From Allobosea sp. CRIB-10 (GTDB lineage: Bacteria > Pseudomonadota > Alphaproteobacteria > Rhizobiales > Beijerinckiaceae), in the NCBI RefSeq assembly GCF_900112185.1, contig NZ_FOKP01000001.1:547515-611514 (forward strand): a stretch of 64,000 nucleotides of DNA, read 5' to 3'. Numbering within the stretch: the stretch's first letter is position 1; each line of letters starts with the position of its first letter. Below, piece after piece: positions 17,529-25,823 of the stretch. A program made the position numbers and the translations under genes. The notes below the pieces were generated by a model. The model made no database searches. It worked only from the letters and a program-made list of their open reading frames with translations, and was not told where the DNA came from.

Positions 17529-18017
17529 TCAGGACCAGCTCAGGAAGAACGCGACATCCCCCGGTAGCCCCCCCGGCCAGTCGATGATCATCGCGCGCAG
17601 CTTGTACTTTGCCGGCTGCAAATGTTCCTTCCAGAATTCGTAGGCCTGCCGAGGCCTGCCTGTGAGGGTTGTTGGCCAATCCGGCTCCATATTGTTGATC
17701 GCTCTGCCCTTGTCCGTGCAGAGTGCGCTTGGAAAGCGCATGACCAGGACCTCCTGTTCGCCCCGTTCGGCGGCCGCACGCGTTTTCGTCGCGAGACTCT
17801 GCTTGATCTCGGCGATCTTGGCCGGCGTGACCGCGATCTCCTCTTGCAGGGAGGCGACGAGCTTCTTTCGTGCCTGTTCCGCCTTGTCCATGCCCGCCGC
17901 CATCTTGGAGGCCTTGGCCATTTCCAACTCGGTCATGTAAGAGCGCAGATCATCCGCCGACATGAAGCTTTCGTCGGCGAGGGTGCCCGCCTTGGCCGGA
18001 TCGCTGACTGTCGACAT
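17529..18017 (-). CDS. conserved hypothetical protein next to polyphosphate kinase
   Basis: A 162-residue soluble protein from the ATG at 18017, preceded by GGAG. The N-terminal half is helical and charged (MSADDLRSYMTELEMAKASK, then ARKKLVASLQEEIAVTP), and the C-terminal half is aromatic-rich (RPRQAYEFWKEHLQPAKYKL, FFLSWS). No family is recognised. It lies 18 bases upstream of ppk2 on the same strand and is probably co-transcribed with it. Confidence 0.75.
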   Translation of the reverse strand: MSTVSDPAKAGTLADESFMSADDLRSYMTELEMAKASKMAAGMDKAEQARKKLVASLQEEIAVTPAKIAEIKQSLATKTRAAAERGEQEVLVMRFPSALCTDKGRAINNMEPDWPTTLTGRPRQAYEFWKEHLQPAKYKLRAMIIDWPGGLPGDVAFFLSWS

Positions 18018-18092
18018 GGCCCTCGTCTCCTTCATTGTTGATGATCGCAATTCCGACGCGGCCCCTGTCATCGCCAGCGGCACCGGCGCGTT

Positions 18093-18674
18093 TCAGTTCA
18101 GCGTGATGTAGAATGCCTCAGCGAAGGTGAGATCGACCATGTCGCCGCGCCTGAAGGTCTGCAGTTCCGACTTTACCACGGGATCGACGACGGTGCGCGA
18201 GCGTGGGCCGAGAGGGCCGTCATAATTCACGATGCTGCTGGCGGGATCGAAGCTCTCGAACCGGGCGGTCAGGGTCACGGTGCGCACGACGTATTTATCC
18301 GGCAAGTTTTGGAATACCGGGCCGCTGACCGCTTCCGTGTAGGTGATGGCGGGCCGATCACCGCGTCGGCTGCGCCGGACGTCGACGGCGGCGCCTTCGA
18401 TCCGGCTGATTTCCACCATGTCCCCCGCACGAACCCGGCGCAGATCGCCGAACACTGGGGGAACGTTGACCAGCCATCTGCGGCGGCCTTGCTCGACGAC
18501 GACAGAGCGATCGGCTCGGTTGACCGACACCACCCTTGCATTAAGGCGCTCGATTTCCACCGGGCCGATACCGGCGACGATCACGGTCTCGCTGCTGACA
18601 AGCGGGTACGGAGCGCAGCCGGATGCTGCCGTCACCACGGCCAGGGCGAAGATCCAGTTGATGCGTTTCGACAT
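18093..18674 (-). CDS. putative lipoprotein
   Basis: A 193-residue protein with a lipoprotein signal (MSKRINWIFALAVVTAASGC, Cys at position 20). The mature part is beta-rich with repeated acid-to-basic strands (ARVVSVNRADRSVVVEQG, GDMVEISRIEGAAV) that suggest an OB-like or barrel-type fold. No specific family or function is recognised. An SD-like GGGAG lies upstream. The gene precedes the hypothetical gene at 18017 on the same strand. Confidence 0.75.
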   Translation of the reverse strand: MSKRINWIFALAVVTAASGCAPYPLVSSETVIVAGIGPVEIERLNARVVSVNRADRSVVVEQGRRRWLVNVPPVFGDLRRVRAGDMVEISRIEGAAVDVRRSRRGDRPAITYTEAVSGPVFQNLPDKYVVRTVTLTARFESFDPASSIVNYDGPLGPRSRTVVDPVVKSELQTFRRGDMVDLTFAEAFYITLN

Positions 18675-18747
18675 GGCGAGAATCTCCCGTTCGCGAATCT
18701 CACGCAGAAAACATTCCAGATCGACATCTGAAGCCTAGATTCAGAGG

Positions 18748-18987
18748 CTATTTATCATGAAACGTTTGTCGTATTTCTGCTTCGAGCCCGATGATGATGA
18801 GCCTGTATTCAGCGCAATGCGCTTCCTTGTTCGGTGATTTCGAGTTTTCCCACCGCTCGAGCGCCGCCTCTGCTTCAACGAGATCCGTACACAAAGTACG
18901 GAAATCCCCGTTTCTGAGAATCAATTCCTGGATCGACTTCTTATGGTTCGGCAGAAGCCGGATGGCGGCCAGAATGCCTCGATCCAT
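18748..18987 (-). CDS. small hypothetical protein
   Basis: A 79-residue helical protein from MDRGILAAIRLLPNHKKSI, rich in Leu, Glu and Lys (LCTDLVEAEAALERWENSK). The ATG at 18987 is preferred to the GTG/ATG nine codons upstream because a GGGGG element lies at good spacing before it. An inverted repeat TTGTG-N5-CACAA stands 15 bases further upstream. No family is recognised. It diverges from the wHTH/TPR gene at 19123. Confidence 0.6.
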   Translation of the reverse strand: MDRGILAAIRLLPNHKKSIQELILRNGDFRTLCTDLVEAEAALERWENSKSPNKEAHCAEYRLIIIGLEAEIRQTFHDK

Positions 18988-19001
18988 GGGAAGGCACCCC
19001 C

Positions 19002-19016
19002 TTGTGAGAGCCACAA
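19002..19016. promoter_or_regulatory. inverted repeat in divergent promoter region
   Basis: TTGTG-AGAGC-CACAA, a perfect 5-bp inverted repeat with 5-nt centre, between the divergent genes at 18987 and 19123. It could be an operator; no matching regulator is known. Confidence 0.35.
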
Positions 19017-19122
19017 TTATGTGGCGCGGCGCGTCGGAGGGGAGTAAATAACGGGATGTTACGCGCCATTACCCTTCGAATTGAAGGCAAATGCCGTGGA
19101 TTTTCGGCCGGGGGTCGGTTCC

Positions 19123-20973
19123 ATGGGGCGGTTTGGAACAGAGCTTATCGTAAATGGAGTGCCAAGTACCTTGCCGGTGCTTAGGCCCAGTGAAGCAGAT
19201 GTTCGCGCTCAACTGGCTCGTATTTTAGGTAATGTTGAGTTTAGCGTCCCTGAACGCTTGCGGCACTTCCTGTCATATGTGGTCGAACAAGCGCTTGCAG
19301 GCCATGCGGACCGCATCAAGGCCTATTCGATAGCTGTCGAGGTTTTTGGAAGGGGTGTGAACTTCGACATCCAGAATGACCCTGTGGTGCGCATCGAAGC
19401 CGGCCGATTGAGACGCGCCCTCGAACGCTACTATCTGGTGGTGGGAGGCCGAGACCCGATCCTGATCGAGATCCCCAAGGGCGGCTATGCGCCCCGGTTC
19501 TGCCGGCGAGTGGATCATCCAGGTCAAGCGAAGTTGCAGCTGACGTCGAACCAGCCGGAGCCGGTCCCACTGCGGCCTTTGCTCGGCTCATCGCGGGGTG
19601 AAGAGCTCCTCGCCTTCACTGCCAACTGGCTGAGGTGCCGCTGGTTCGCCGGTGTTTCAATCGCGCTGATGATTGGCCTGGGCTTGCTCTTCGTCGGGAT
19701 ATCCGACCTGCCGATTGTATCGACGATACAAAAGGAACGGATAGCCGTGGCCGGTCCGTCCATCATCGTCAGGCCGTTCATCAACCTCTCAGGCGATCCC
19801 GAAGGGGACGTTTATGCGGCCGGCCTGTCCGAAGAGATTCTCGCGCAGCTGGTTCATTTCAAGGAGTTGACTGTTTTCGGACGCGAGACGTCCGGCGCGG
19901 TGCCCGCTGGTGTGTCGGCGCCGGAAATCCGGCGCAAGTTCGGCAACCGCTTTACGCTGGAAGGCAGCGTCCGCATGTTCGACGGCAGGCTCAGAATCAC
20001 GAGCCGCGTCCTCGACGGCGCGACCGCGACGGTCATCTGGTCCGACGCCTATGATGCCGATCTGCGCACCAGCAGCATCGTCGACATCGAGATGAGCGTG
20101 GCGTCCAAGGTCGCGACAGCTGTCGCGCAGCCCTATGGCATCCTCTTCAAACAGATGGCTTCTTCCCGCGAAACCCGCCTGCCCGGTTCCGAAGCCTACC
20201 AGTGCTCGTTCCGCTTCTACCGCTATCGGACCACGCTGGATGCACGCGAGCATCTGCCGACGCGCGAATGCCTCGAGCGGATGACGACGCTCTATCCCGA
20301 TTACGCCACGGGCTGGGCGATGCTGGCCTATCTCTATCTCGATGAGGACCGCTTCGATCGGAACCGGCGCCCTGGCTCGCCGGGGCCGGTCGAGCGAGCT
20401 CGTAAGGCGGCGCAGACTGCTGTGCGCTTGGAGCCTCAGAACGTCCGCGCCCTGCAGGCGCTGATGACGGTTCTGTTTGTGCTCAAGGACCCCGCCGCGG
20501 CGCTTCGTGTCGGCGACCAGGCGCTTGCGATCAATCCGAACGATACCGAGCTACTCGGAGAATTCGGCAGCCGGATCGCCCAGGCAGGAGAGTGGAAACG
20601 CGGCGCCGCACTGCTTGAGGAGGCCATGGCGCGCAATCCCGGCCATGCCGACTACTATGTCGGAATCCTCGCCTTCGCAGCCTATATGCAAAATGACGAC
20701 AAGCGGGCGGTCGAGCTGATCCGCGGGGCCGATCTGCGGCGCTTTCCGATCTACCATCTGGTGGCAGCCCTGATTTTTGCGCGTGCGGGGCTGCACGATG
20801 AGGCAGAGAACAGCCGCGTGCGGTTTCTCAATTTGCGCCCGACATTCTTCGACGATTTCGAGGGTGAGCTCGACAAGCGCAACTTCAACACAAGGGACCG
20901 CGTCATCCTGTTCCGAGCCGCCGCGCTCGCCGGCTTCCCGGTGAAGCCGCACATCGCCGATGTGAAAGAATAG
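19123..20973 (+). CDS. membrane-anchored wHTH/TolB-like/TPR protein, copy 1
   Basis: A 616-residue protein with an N-terminal winged-helix-like domain (residues 25-125; FGRGVNFDIQNDPVVRIEAG, EIPKGGYAP), one membrane helix at about 174-192, a TolB/FlgO-like domain (213-310; VRPFINLSGDPEGDVYAAGLS) and TPR-type repeats to the end. The layout, cytoplasmic DNA-binding head and periplasmic sensor, parallels CadC/ToxR-type one-component regulators; similar proteins are often mislabelled adenylate cyclase. The ATG at 19123 with GGGGG upstream is preferred to TTG 19081. It is paralogous to the gene at 36333 over its whole length. Confidence 0.8.
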   Translation: MGRFGTELIVNGVPSTLPVLRPSEADVRAQLARILGNVEFSVPERLRHFLSYVVEQALAGHADRIKAYSIAVEVFGRGVNFDIQNDPVVRIEAGRLRRALERYYLVVGGRDPILIEIPKGGYAPRFCRRVDHPGQAKLQLTSNQPEPVPLRPLLGSSRGEELLAFTANWLRCRWFAGVSIALMIGLGLLFVGISDLPIVSTIQKERIAVAGPSIIVRPFINLSGDPEGDVYAAGLSEEILAQLVHFKELTVFGRETSGAVPAGVSAPEIRRKFGNRFTLEGSVRMFDGRLRITSRVLDGATATVIWSDAYDADLRTSSIVDIEMSVASKVATAVAQPYGILFKQMASSRETRLPGSEAYQCSFRFYRYRTTLDAREHLPTRECLERMTTLYPDYATGWAMLAYLYLDEDRFDRNRRPGSPGPVERARKAAQTAVRLEPQNVRALQALMTVLFVLKDPAAALRVGDQALAINPNDTELLGEFGSRIAQAGEWKRGAALLEEAMARNPGHADYYVGILAFAAYMQNDDKRAVELIRGADLRRFPIYHLVAALIFARAGLHDEAENSRVRFLNLRPTFFDDFEGELDKRNFNTRDRVILFRAAALAGFPVKPHIADVKE

Positions 20974-21227
20974 CCCGTCGCAGCGAGCTCGAGCCTGTCA
21001 TCGCTCGCGCGCCTCCGGCCGCGTAGCGTACCGTAAGATACTACCTGCAAGAGGCGATGCGGCCTTGATTGCTGCGTAACGCACCAGTCGGGGGAACAGC
21101 CGGTCATGTGTGATCGGCTTGGCGGCGCGATGATGTTTCGCGAAAGGCCCGACGCGCATTGAGAAGATGGATCGCCGACGCAGGCGCATCGCAAGCGGGT
21201 GATGCCGCAGCCGGCGCGGAGGGGGCC

Positions 21228-21683
21228 ATGATCGCAAGACTTCGCCGAGCGGCGCTGTATCTGCTTCCCATCGCAATGTTTGCGCCGGTGCCTGATGCCC
21301 TGTCGCAGACCCGAGATCTTCAGGGCGCCTGGCTCGACGGCGATATCGCTTGCGCCAGCGTTTTCGCTTCGACGCGCAATGGTATCGGCTTCAAGCGACC
21401 TGCAAATGCCTTCATCCCGGCCTTCATCATCACCGGCCGGCGTCTGTCGACGTCGCTTGCGACGTGCCGGATCGTCAAGGTCCTGGCTACTGGCGACCGG
21501 CAGACTCTGACCCTCCACTGCACGACGTCGATCGCCAGCGACACGGCCCGGGCTATTCTCGCGCCGGCCGCGGACGGGATGCTTTATCGATACTTCGCGT
21601 CCGATGGCGGCGTCGCCGCCAAGTACAAGCGCTGTGGTCCGCAGGACCTGACCACGGCGGATCGCAGCACAGGCACGGATTAG
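21228..21683 (+). CDS. exported hypothetical protein
   Basis: A 151-residue protein with a signal peptide (MIARLRRAALYLLPIAMFAPVPDALSQ) preceded by GGAGGGGG. The mature domain keeps three or four Cys (DIACASVFAS, ATCRIVK, LHCTTS, RCGPQ), suggesting disulfides in the periplasm. No family is recognised. It is followed 80 bases later by a response regulator, with which it may be co-transcribed. Confidence 0.65.
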   Translation: MIARLRRAALYLLPIAMFAPVPDALSQTRDLQGAWLDGDIACASVFASTRNGIGFKRPANAFIPAFIITGRRLSTSLATCRIVKVLATGDRQTLTLHCTTSIASDTARAILAPAADGMLYRYFASDGGVAAKYKRCGPQDLTTADRSTGTD

Positions 21684-21763
21684 CAGATTTCGCTCAAGCG
21701 AGCGCCATGATGGCGGCGTCGGTTCCGGGTCCGCCAACCAGCGCGAGGAATAAGGGGGATACG

Positions 21764-22384
21764 ATGGCCCTTGTACATCTCGTCGACAATGATGCGGCGT
21801 TCCAGGCGTCGATCGGCCCGGTTCTCGAGGCGTCAGGATATCGGATCCAGGCCTATCGCAGCGCGGATGAAATTCTGAGCCGGCTGCCCGACAGCAGCGT
21901 CGACAGCTGCATCGTCATCGACGTCCAGATTCCAGGCGTCGGTGGCCCCGGTCTTCGCGATCGCCTGATCGCCGCCGGCACGAGCCTGCCCGTGATCTTT
22001 CTGGCGGGAGACAGCGATATCCGCACCACCGTCCGCGCAATCAGGGCCGGTGCCGAAGATTTCCTGCCGAAGCCGGTGGAACGCGACGAATTCATCGAGG
22101 CCATCGACCGGGTGATCACACGTCACCGCCTGGTCAGCGAGCAGGAATGCTGGGCAAGGCAGCGTCTGGCGCGGCTGAACCAGCTGACGCCGCGCGAGCG
22201 CGAGGTCTTCGATCTCGTGGTCCGCGGCAAGATGAACAAGCAAATCGCCTTCGAGCTCGGCACAACCGAGCGAACCGTGAAAGCCCACCGCCACAAGGTG
22301 ATGGAGAAGATGGAGGTCCGCTCCGTGGCCGAGCTGGTCTCTTGTGCCGAACGGCTCGGCTTGTTGCGAACCGCGGTCGCATAG
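21764..22384 (+). CDS. response regulator, FixJ/NarL type
   Basis: A 206-residue two-domain regulator. The receiver has an acidic pocket (VDND), phospho-acceptor Asp53 in VIDVQIPG, a Thr/Ser-position change (FLAGDSD) and Lys in LPKPVERDE. The LuxR-type HTH has LTPREREVFDLVVRGKMNKQIAFELGTTERTVKAHRHKVMEKM. The ATG at 21764 has GGGGG just before it. No cognate kinase is adjacent. It is of the same architecture as the FixJ at 56665 but clearly diverged. Confidence 0.9.
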   Translation: MALVHLVDNDAAFQASIGPVLEASGYRIQAYRSADEILSRLPDSSVDSCIVIDVQIPGVGGPGLRDRLIAAGTSLPVIFLAGDSDIRTTVRAIRAGAEDFLPKPVERDEFIEAIDRVITRHRLVSEQECWARQRLARLNQLTPREREVFDLVVRGKMNKQIAFELGTTERTVKAHRHKVMEKMEVRSVAELVSCAERLGLLRTAVA

Positions 22385-22424
22385 CGCGGGAGCCGGCAGA
22401 CCGTGGAACTGACAGGAGCGCACC

Positions 22425-23078
22425 GTGTCGTTACAGAGTGCACCTGCGGGACTGAAGACGCCGCGGGCTGCCGCAGTGGCTGGAATTCTGTTTTCGTTCC
22501 TGCTGCTGACGTCGATCTTTCTCATCCTGCAGACCTTGCGGGTGGACCCGCGCGATCCTGGTGACTGGCTCAGAGCGCCGGCATGGAAAGTCACGCTGGC
22601 GCTGAATCTGATTCCTTTCGCCGGTATCGCCTTTCTGTGGTTCATGGGGGTGTTGCGCGACAAGCTCGGGGCCCAGGAACACAAGCTGTTCGCCACGGTC
22701 TTTCTTGGCAGCGGATTGCTCTTCGTCGCGCTGCTCTTCACTGCAGCCTCGGCCATTGGAGCGATCCTGACCGCTCATGCGGCATTGCCGCGCGAGCTCT
22801 CCGGCTCGGTCAGCTTCATCTGGGCGAGGTCTTTCGCCTATAATCTCGCAAGCATTTATGCAGTGAAGATGGCTGGCGTTTTCCTGCTCACGGCTTCGAC
22901 GATCCTGTTGCGCACCGGGATCACGGCCCGCTGGACGGCGTTGGCCGGATATGCTGCGGCGGGCTTCATCCTGTTCGGCAGCCATGTCGTGGACTGGAGT
23001 TTTCTGATTTTTCCGCTGTGGGCGCTGATCGTCAGCGCCGACATGCTCTTCAGCGAGCGCGACCTGCAGATGGACTGA
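22425..23078 (+). CDS. hypothetical integral membrane protein
   Basis: A 217-residue protein with five or six hydrophobic helices (AGILFSFLLLTSIFLIL, ALNLIPFAGIAFLWFMGVL, LGSGLLFVALLFTAASAIG, VDWSFLIFPLWALIVSAD). The start is GTG 22425 with AGGAG before it. No known motif is seen. It begins 40 bases after the response-regulator stop and converges with the SulP gene. Confidence 0.75.
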   Translation: MSLQSAPAGLKTPRAAAVAGILFSFLLLTSIFLILQTLRVDPRDPGDWLRAPAWKVTLALNLIPFAGIAFLWFMGVLRDKLGAQEHKLFATVFLGSGLLFVALLFTAASAIGAILTAHAALPRELSGSVSFIWARSFAYNLASIYAVKMAGVFLLTASTILLRTGITARWTALAGYAAAGFILFGSHVVDWSFLIFPLWALIVSADMLFSERDLQMD

Positions 23079-23093
23079 AATCTGCTGAATCCG

Positions 23094-24806
23094 TCACGGC
23101 GCCCTGACGTCGAAAGCGCGGCAGGCGTCATCGAGATCCTCGAAGATCATATTCGCCCGCCGCGGATCGAGCGCGCCGGCACGTTCGAGAATATCGCGGG
23201 GATCGGCATGGAGCTCGGCGAAGCTGAGCAACAGGCCCTTTTCCGCCAGGACACCGTACAATTCCCGGAACATGACGGCACCGGTCGAGTCGATCCGCGC
23301 GATCGCGCTCGCATCGAGGACCAGCCATTTCGTGCCCGGAGGAGCTTGATCCGCGATGCTCTGGATTCGCGACCTGACATAGTCGGCGTTGAAGAAGAGC
23401 ACGCTCCCCTGGACCATGTAGAGAACCATGCCCGGTATCGGGCGGGCATCCTTCGAACGATGCAGCTTGTAGAAGCCGCTCCGCCCGGGAATTCGCCCCA
23501 GCATGGCTTCGCGAGGACGCATCTCGTGCAGCAGGACATAGAGCAGGGTTCCGGCGATCGCGATAACGATGCCGCTGAGCACGCCGAGGCTGATCGCCCC
23601 CCACATGCTGATGATCGCGAAGACGAATTCCATGCGGCTGATGCGCCAGGTTTCGCGAAGCCCCTGCAGGTCGATCAGGCTGAGCGCGGCAAAGGCCAGG
23701 ATCGCCCCAAGGGCCGGGCTCGGCAACAGGCGCAGCGCATTTCCGAGATAGAGCAGGAGTATGGTCAGCGTTGCGGCGGACACCAGCGCCGAGAGTTGCG
23801 AGCGCCCCCCTGCGGAAAGGTTGATCGCGGTGCGGGAATCGCTGACCGTCACCGGAAAGCCGCTGAACAGGCCGGAGAGGACATTCGCCGCCCCGATGCC
23901 GTCGAGTTCCCGGTTCGCGTTGACGTCGAACCGGTCGCGCGCGCCAAAGCTGCGCGCCGCAACGAGGCCTGAGCTCACGCCCACCAACCAGATCGCTCCG
24001 GCGCCGAGGAGAAGCTCCTTGAACGGCAGGTGCGAGACGTTCGGAAAGCTCAAGGTCGGGAGTGTTTCCGGCAGGCTGCCGATGACCTTCATCCCCTTCC
24101 CCTCGAGATCGAAAAGGGCCGATGCCAGCCCTGCGACTGCGACCACCACCAGGGGACCGGGGATCGGCGAGCGCAGATGCGCAAGCAGTGCGAGAAGCGC
24201 GATCATGGCCGTAGCGAAACCGACCGAGAGCCAGTGAATCTGCGCTGCCTTGCGGGCAATCTCCAATATCGGTGGCAGCAGACCGTCGGATTCGATCCGC
24301 ACGCCGGTGAAGCGCCCGATCTGCCCGACCAGGATCGAGATCGAAATGCCGCTGATGAAGCCGATCAGGATGGGACGCGACAGGAACGCGGCAACGACGC
24401 CGAGGCTGAGCTTGCTGGCGACAAGGCAGAACAGGCCGACGAGCAATGCCAGTGCCGCCGCCGCTCCGACGCGCTCGGCCGAATCGTGCAGCGGCAGGCT
24501 CGCCAGCGCCGCGGCAAGGACGGTCATGGTCGCGGCATCCGGGCCGACGATCAGTTTGCGCGAGGGGCCGAGCAAAGCGTAGCCGACGAGCGGCAGGATG
24601 CTCGCATAGAGACCGGTTTCAGGCGGTAGCCCGGCAATAGCCGGATAGGCGACCGCACTGGGGATGGCCACCGCGGCGACGGCAAGGCCGGCGGTGACGT
24701 CGAACCGCAGCCACCGCCGCTGATAGCCCGCCAGCCCGGCCAAGATCGGAATGCCACCAATCACCGGAGCCTCCAATGAAGGAGCGCGATACGCACGCGC
24801 CGCCAT
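23094..24806 (-). CDS. SulP-family inorganic anion transporter with STAS domain
   Basis: A 570-residue inner-membrane transporter. The N-terminal part has the SulP motif AGLAVAAVAIPSAVAYPAIAGLPPETGLYASI, central helices with DGIGAANVLSGLFSGFPVTVSDSRTAIN, and the C-terminal cytoplasmic STAS domain (residues about 440-565) with LVLDASAIARIDSTGAVMF. Members carry sulfate, bicarbonate or dicarboxylates; the ion cannot be assigned from sequence. It starts 7 bases after the upstream DUF2950 gene stop and may share its transcript. Confidence 0.92.
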   Translation of the reverse strand: MAARAYRAPSLEAPVIGGIPILAGLAGYQRRWLRFDVTAGLAVAAVAIPSAVAYPAIAGLPPETGLYASILPLVGYALLGPSRKLIVGPDAATMTVLAAALASLPLHDSAERVGAAAALALLVGLFCLVASKLSLGVVAAFLSRPILIGFISGISISILVGQIGRFTGVRIESDGLLPPILEIARKAAQIHWLSVGFATAMIALLALLAHLRSPIPGPLVVVAVAGLASALFDLEGKGMKVIGSLPETLPTLSFPNVSHLPFKELLLGAGAIWLVGVSSGLVAARSFGARDRFDVNANRELDGIGAANVLSGLFSGFPVTVSDSRTAINLSAGGRSQLSALVSAATLTILLLYLGNALRLLPSPALGAILAFAALSLIDLQGLRETWRISRMEFVFAIISMWGAISLGVLSGIVIAIAGTLLYVLLHEMRPREAMLGRIPGRSGFYKLHRSKDARPIPGMVLYMVQGSVLFFNADYVRSRIQSIADQAPPGTKWLVLDASAIARIDSTGAVMFRELYGVLAEKGLLLSFAELHADPRDILERAGALDPRRANMIFEDLDDACRAFDVRAP

Positions 24807-24812
24807 CGAGCG

Positions 24813-25775
24813 TTAGGGTCGATTGCCCACTGTGCCGGCGCTGCTCGGCTTGAGGTCAGCGGGCGGGATCTCTTTCCAGCCTTTGCCAGGGTCGAAGCGG
24901 GTCATGCGCGCTGCCGTGTATCCGGTGCTCATGCCGAGATCCCTTTGGTAGATCGTGCCGGCGTGGCTGGTGATGAAGCTCATCACTCCGGACCGGCCGT
25001 ATTCGGCCGGATAGGCAAGCAGCGCGAAGCCGCCGATCATCTTGCCGCCAACGACGTAGTCGATCGCGCCGCCAGGAGCCGCATTCCCCTGGCGCTTGAG
25101 AATCTTGTAGAAATAGCCATGGAAGGGCTGGGGCCGCTGGCTGGCCCGGTAGCCTTCGCTGGCGGCCTCTGCCGCGAGCCTGCCGAGCGGGCTTTCCTCC
25201 TCGCCGGGAGCCGTTTCCCAGTACAGGCCGTCCTTCGCCGTTTCGCTACTGACGATCCGTTGCGCATAGGCGCCGACGCCCTGGCCGCGGTCCTTCGCGG
25301 CATAGTCCTGCTGCGCGTCGACGAGGGCGAGGCAGGTCTGGATCGCATTGAGCTCGTTTCGGCCGATCCGCCGCAACCTGATCTCGCGGTATCCCGCTTG
25401 CGTGTCGAACTTCCAATGGCCGAAGGCGCGCACCAGCGGGATCGCGAACGGGAACTCGTCCTGGCCGATGAGGAGCGTCGCGGAATTGCCCTGCTCCTTG
25501 ATCGAGTGACGGTTGTCATAGGCCGAGGCGAAGCGCTGGCGGTCGGCGGCGTCCGCCACAAGGTCCCCGGAAGACACGATCTTCGGGCCATTGGCTCCGA
25601 GAATCGAGTACAGGCGCCGCAGATTGCTGTCGCGCGCGGCGGCGACCAGCGCGGAGGCTGCGTCTTCGGGCGTCTTGAAGAGCTCCTGCGCCTCGACGGT
25701 TGCGATCGAGGCGAGAAGGCTTGCCAGCGTCGAGCATATGAGGCGCCTGGCGGAGCGGGCTGCAAACCTCGGCAT
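24813..25775 (-). CDS. DUF2950 family exported protein
   Basis: A 320-residue protein with a signal peptide (MPRFAARSARRLICSTLASLLASIATVEAQ). It shows the DUF2950 hallmarks: FKTPEDAASALVAAAR, LYWETAPGEEESPLG, PFHGYFYKILKRQG, GGFALLAYPAEYGRSGVMSFI and DLGMSTGYTAARMTRFDP. The function of the family is unknown, but it very often stands next to DUF3300 genes, as it does here (48-base gap), so the two probably act together in the periplasm. Confidence 0.9.
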   Translation of the reverse strand: MPRFAARSARRLICSTLASLLASIATVEAQELFKTPEDAASALVAAARDSNLRRLYSILGANGPKIVSSGDLVADAADRQRFASAYDNRHSIKEQGNSATLLIGQDEFPFAIPLVRAFGHWKFDTQAGYREIRLRRIGRNELNAIQTCLALVDAQQDYAAKDRGQGVGAYAQRIVSSETAKDGLYWETAPGEEESPLGRLAAEAASEGYRASQRPQPFHGYFYKILKRQGNAAPGGAIDYVVGGKMIGGFALLAYPAEYGRSGVMSFITSHAGTIYQRDLGMSTGYTAARMTRFDPGKGWKEIPPADLKPSSAGTVGNRP

Positions 25776-25823
25776 GTGATCGCCTCCGTCCTTCGTTCAT
25801 GAGTCCGTCCCGACAGCCTGCGA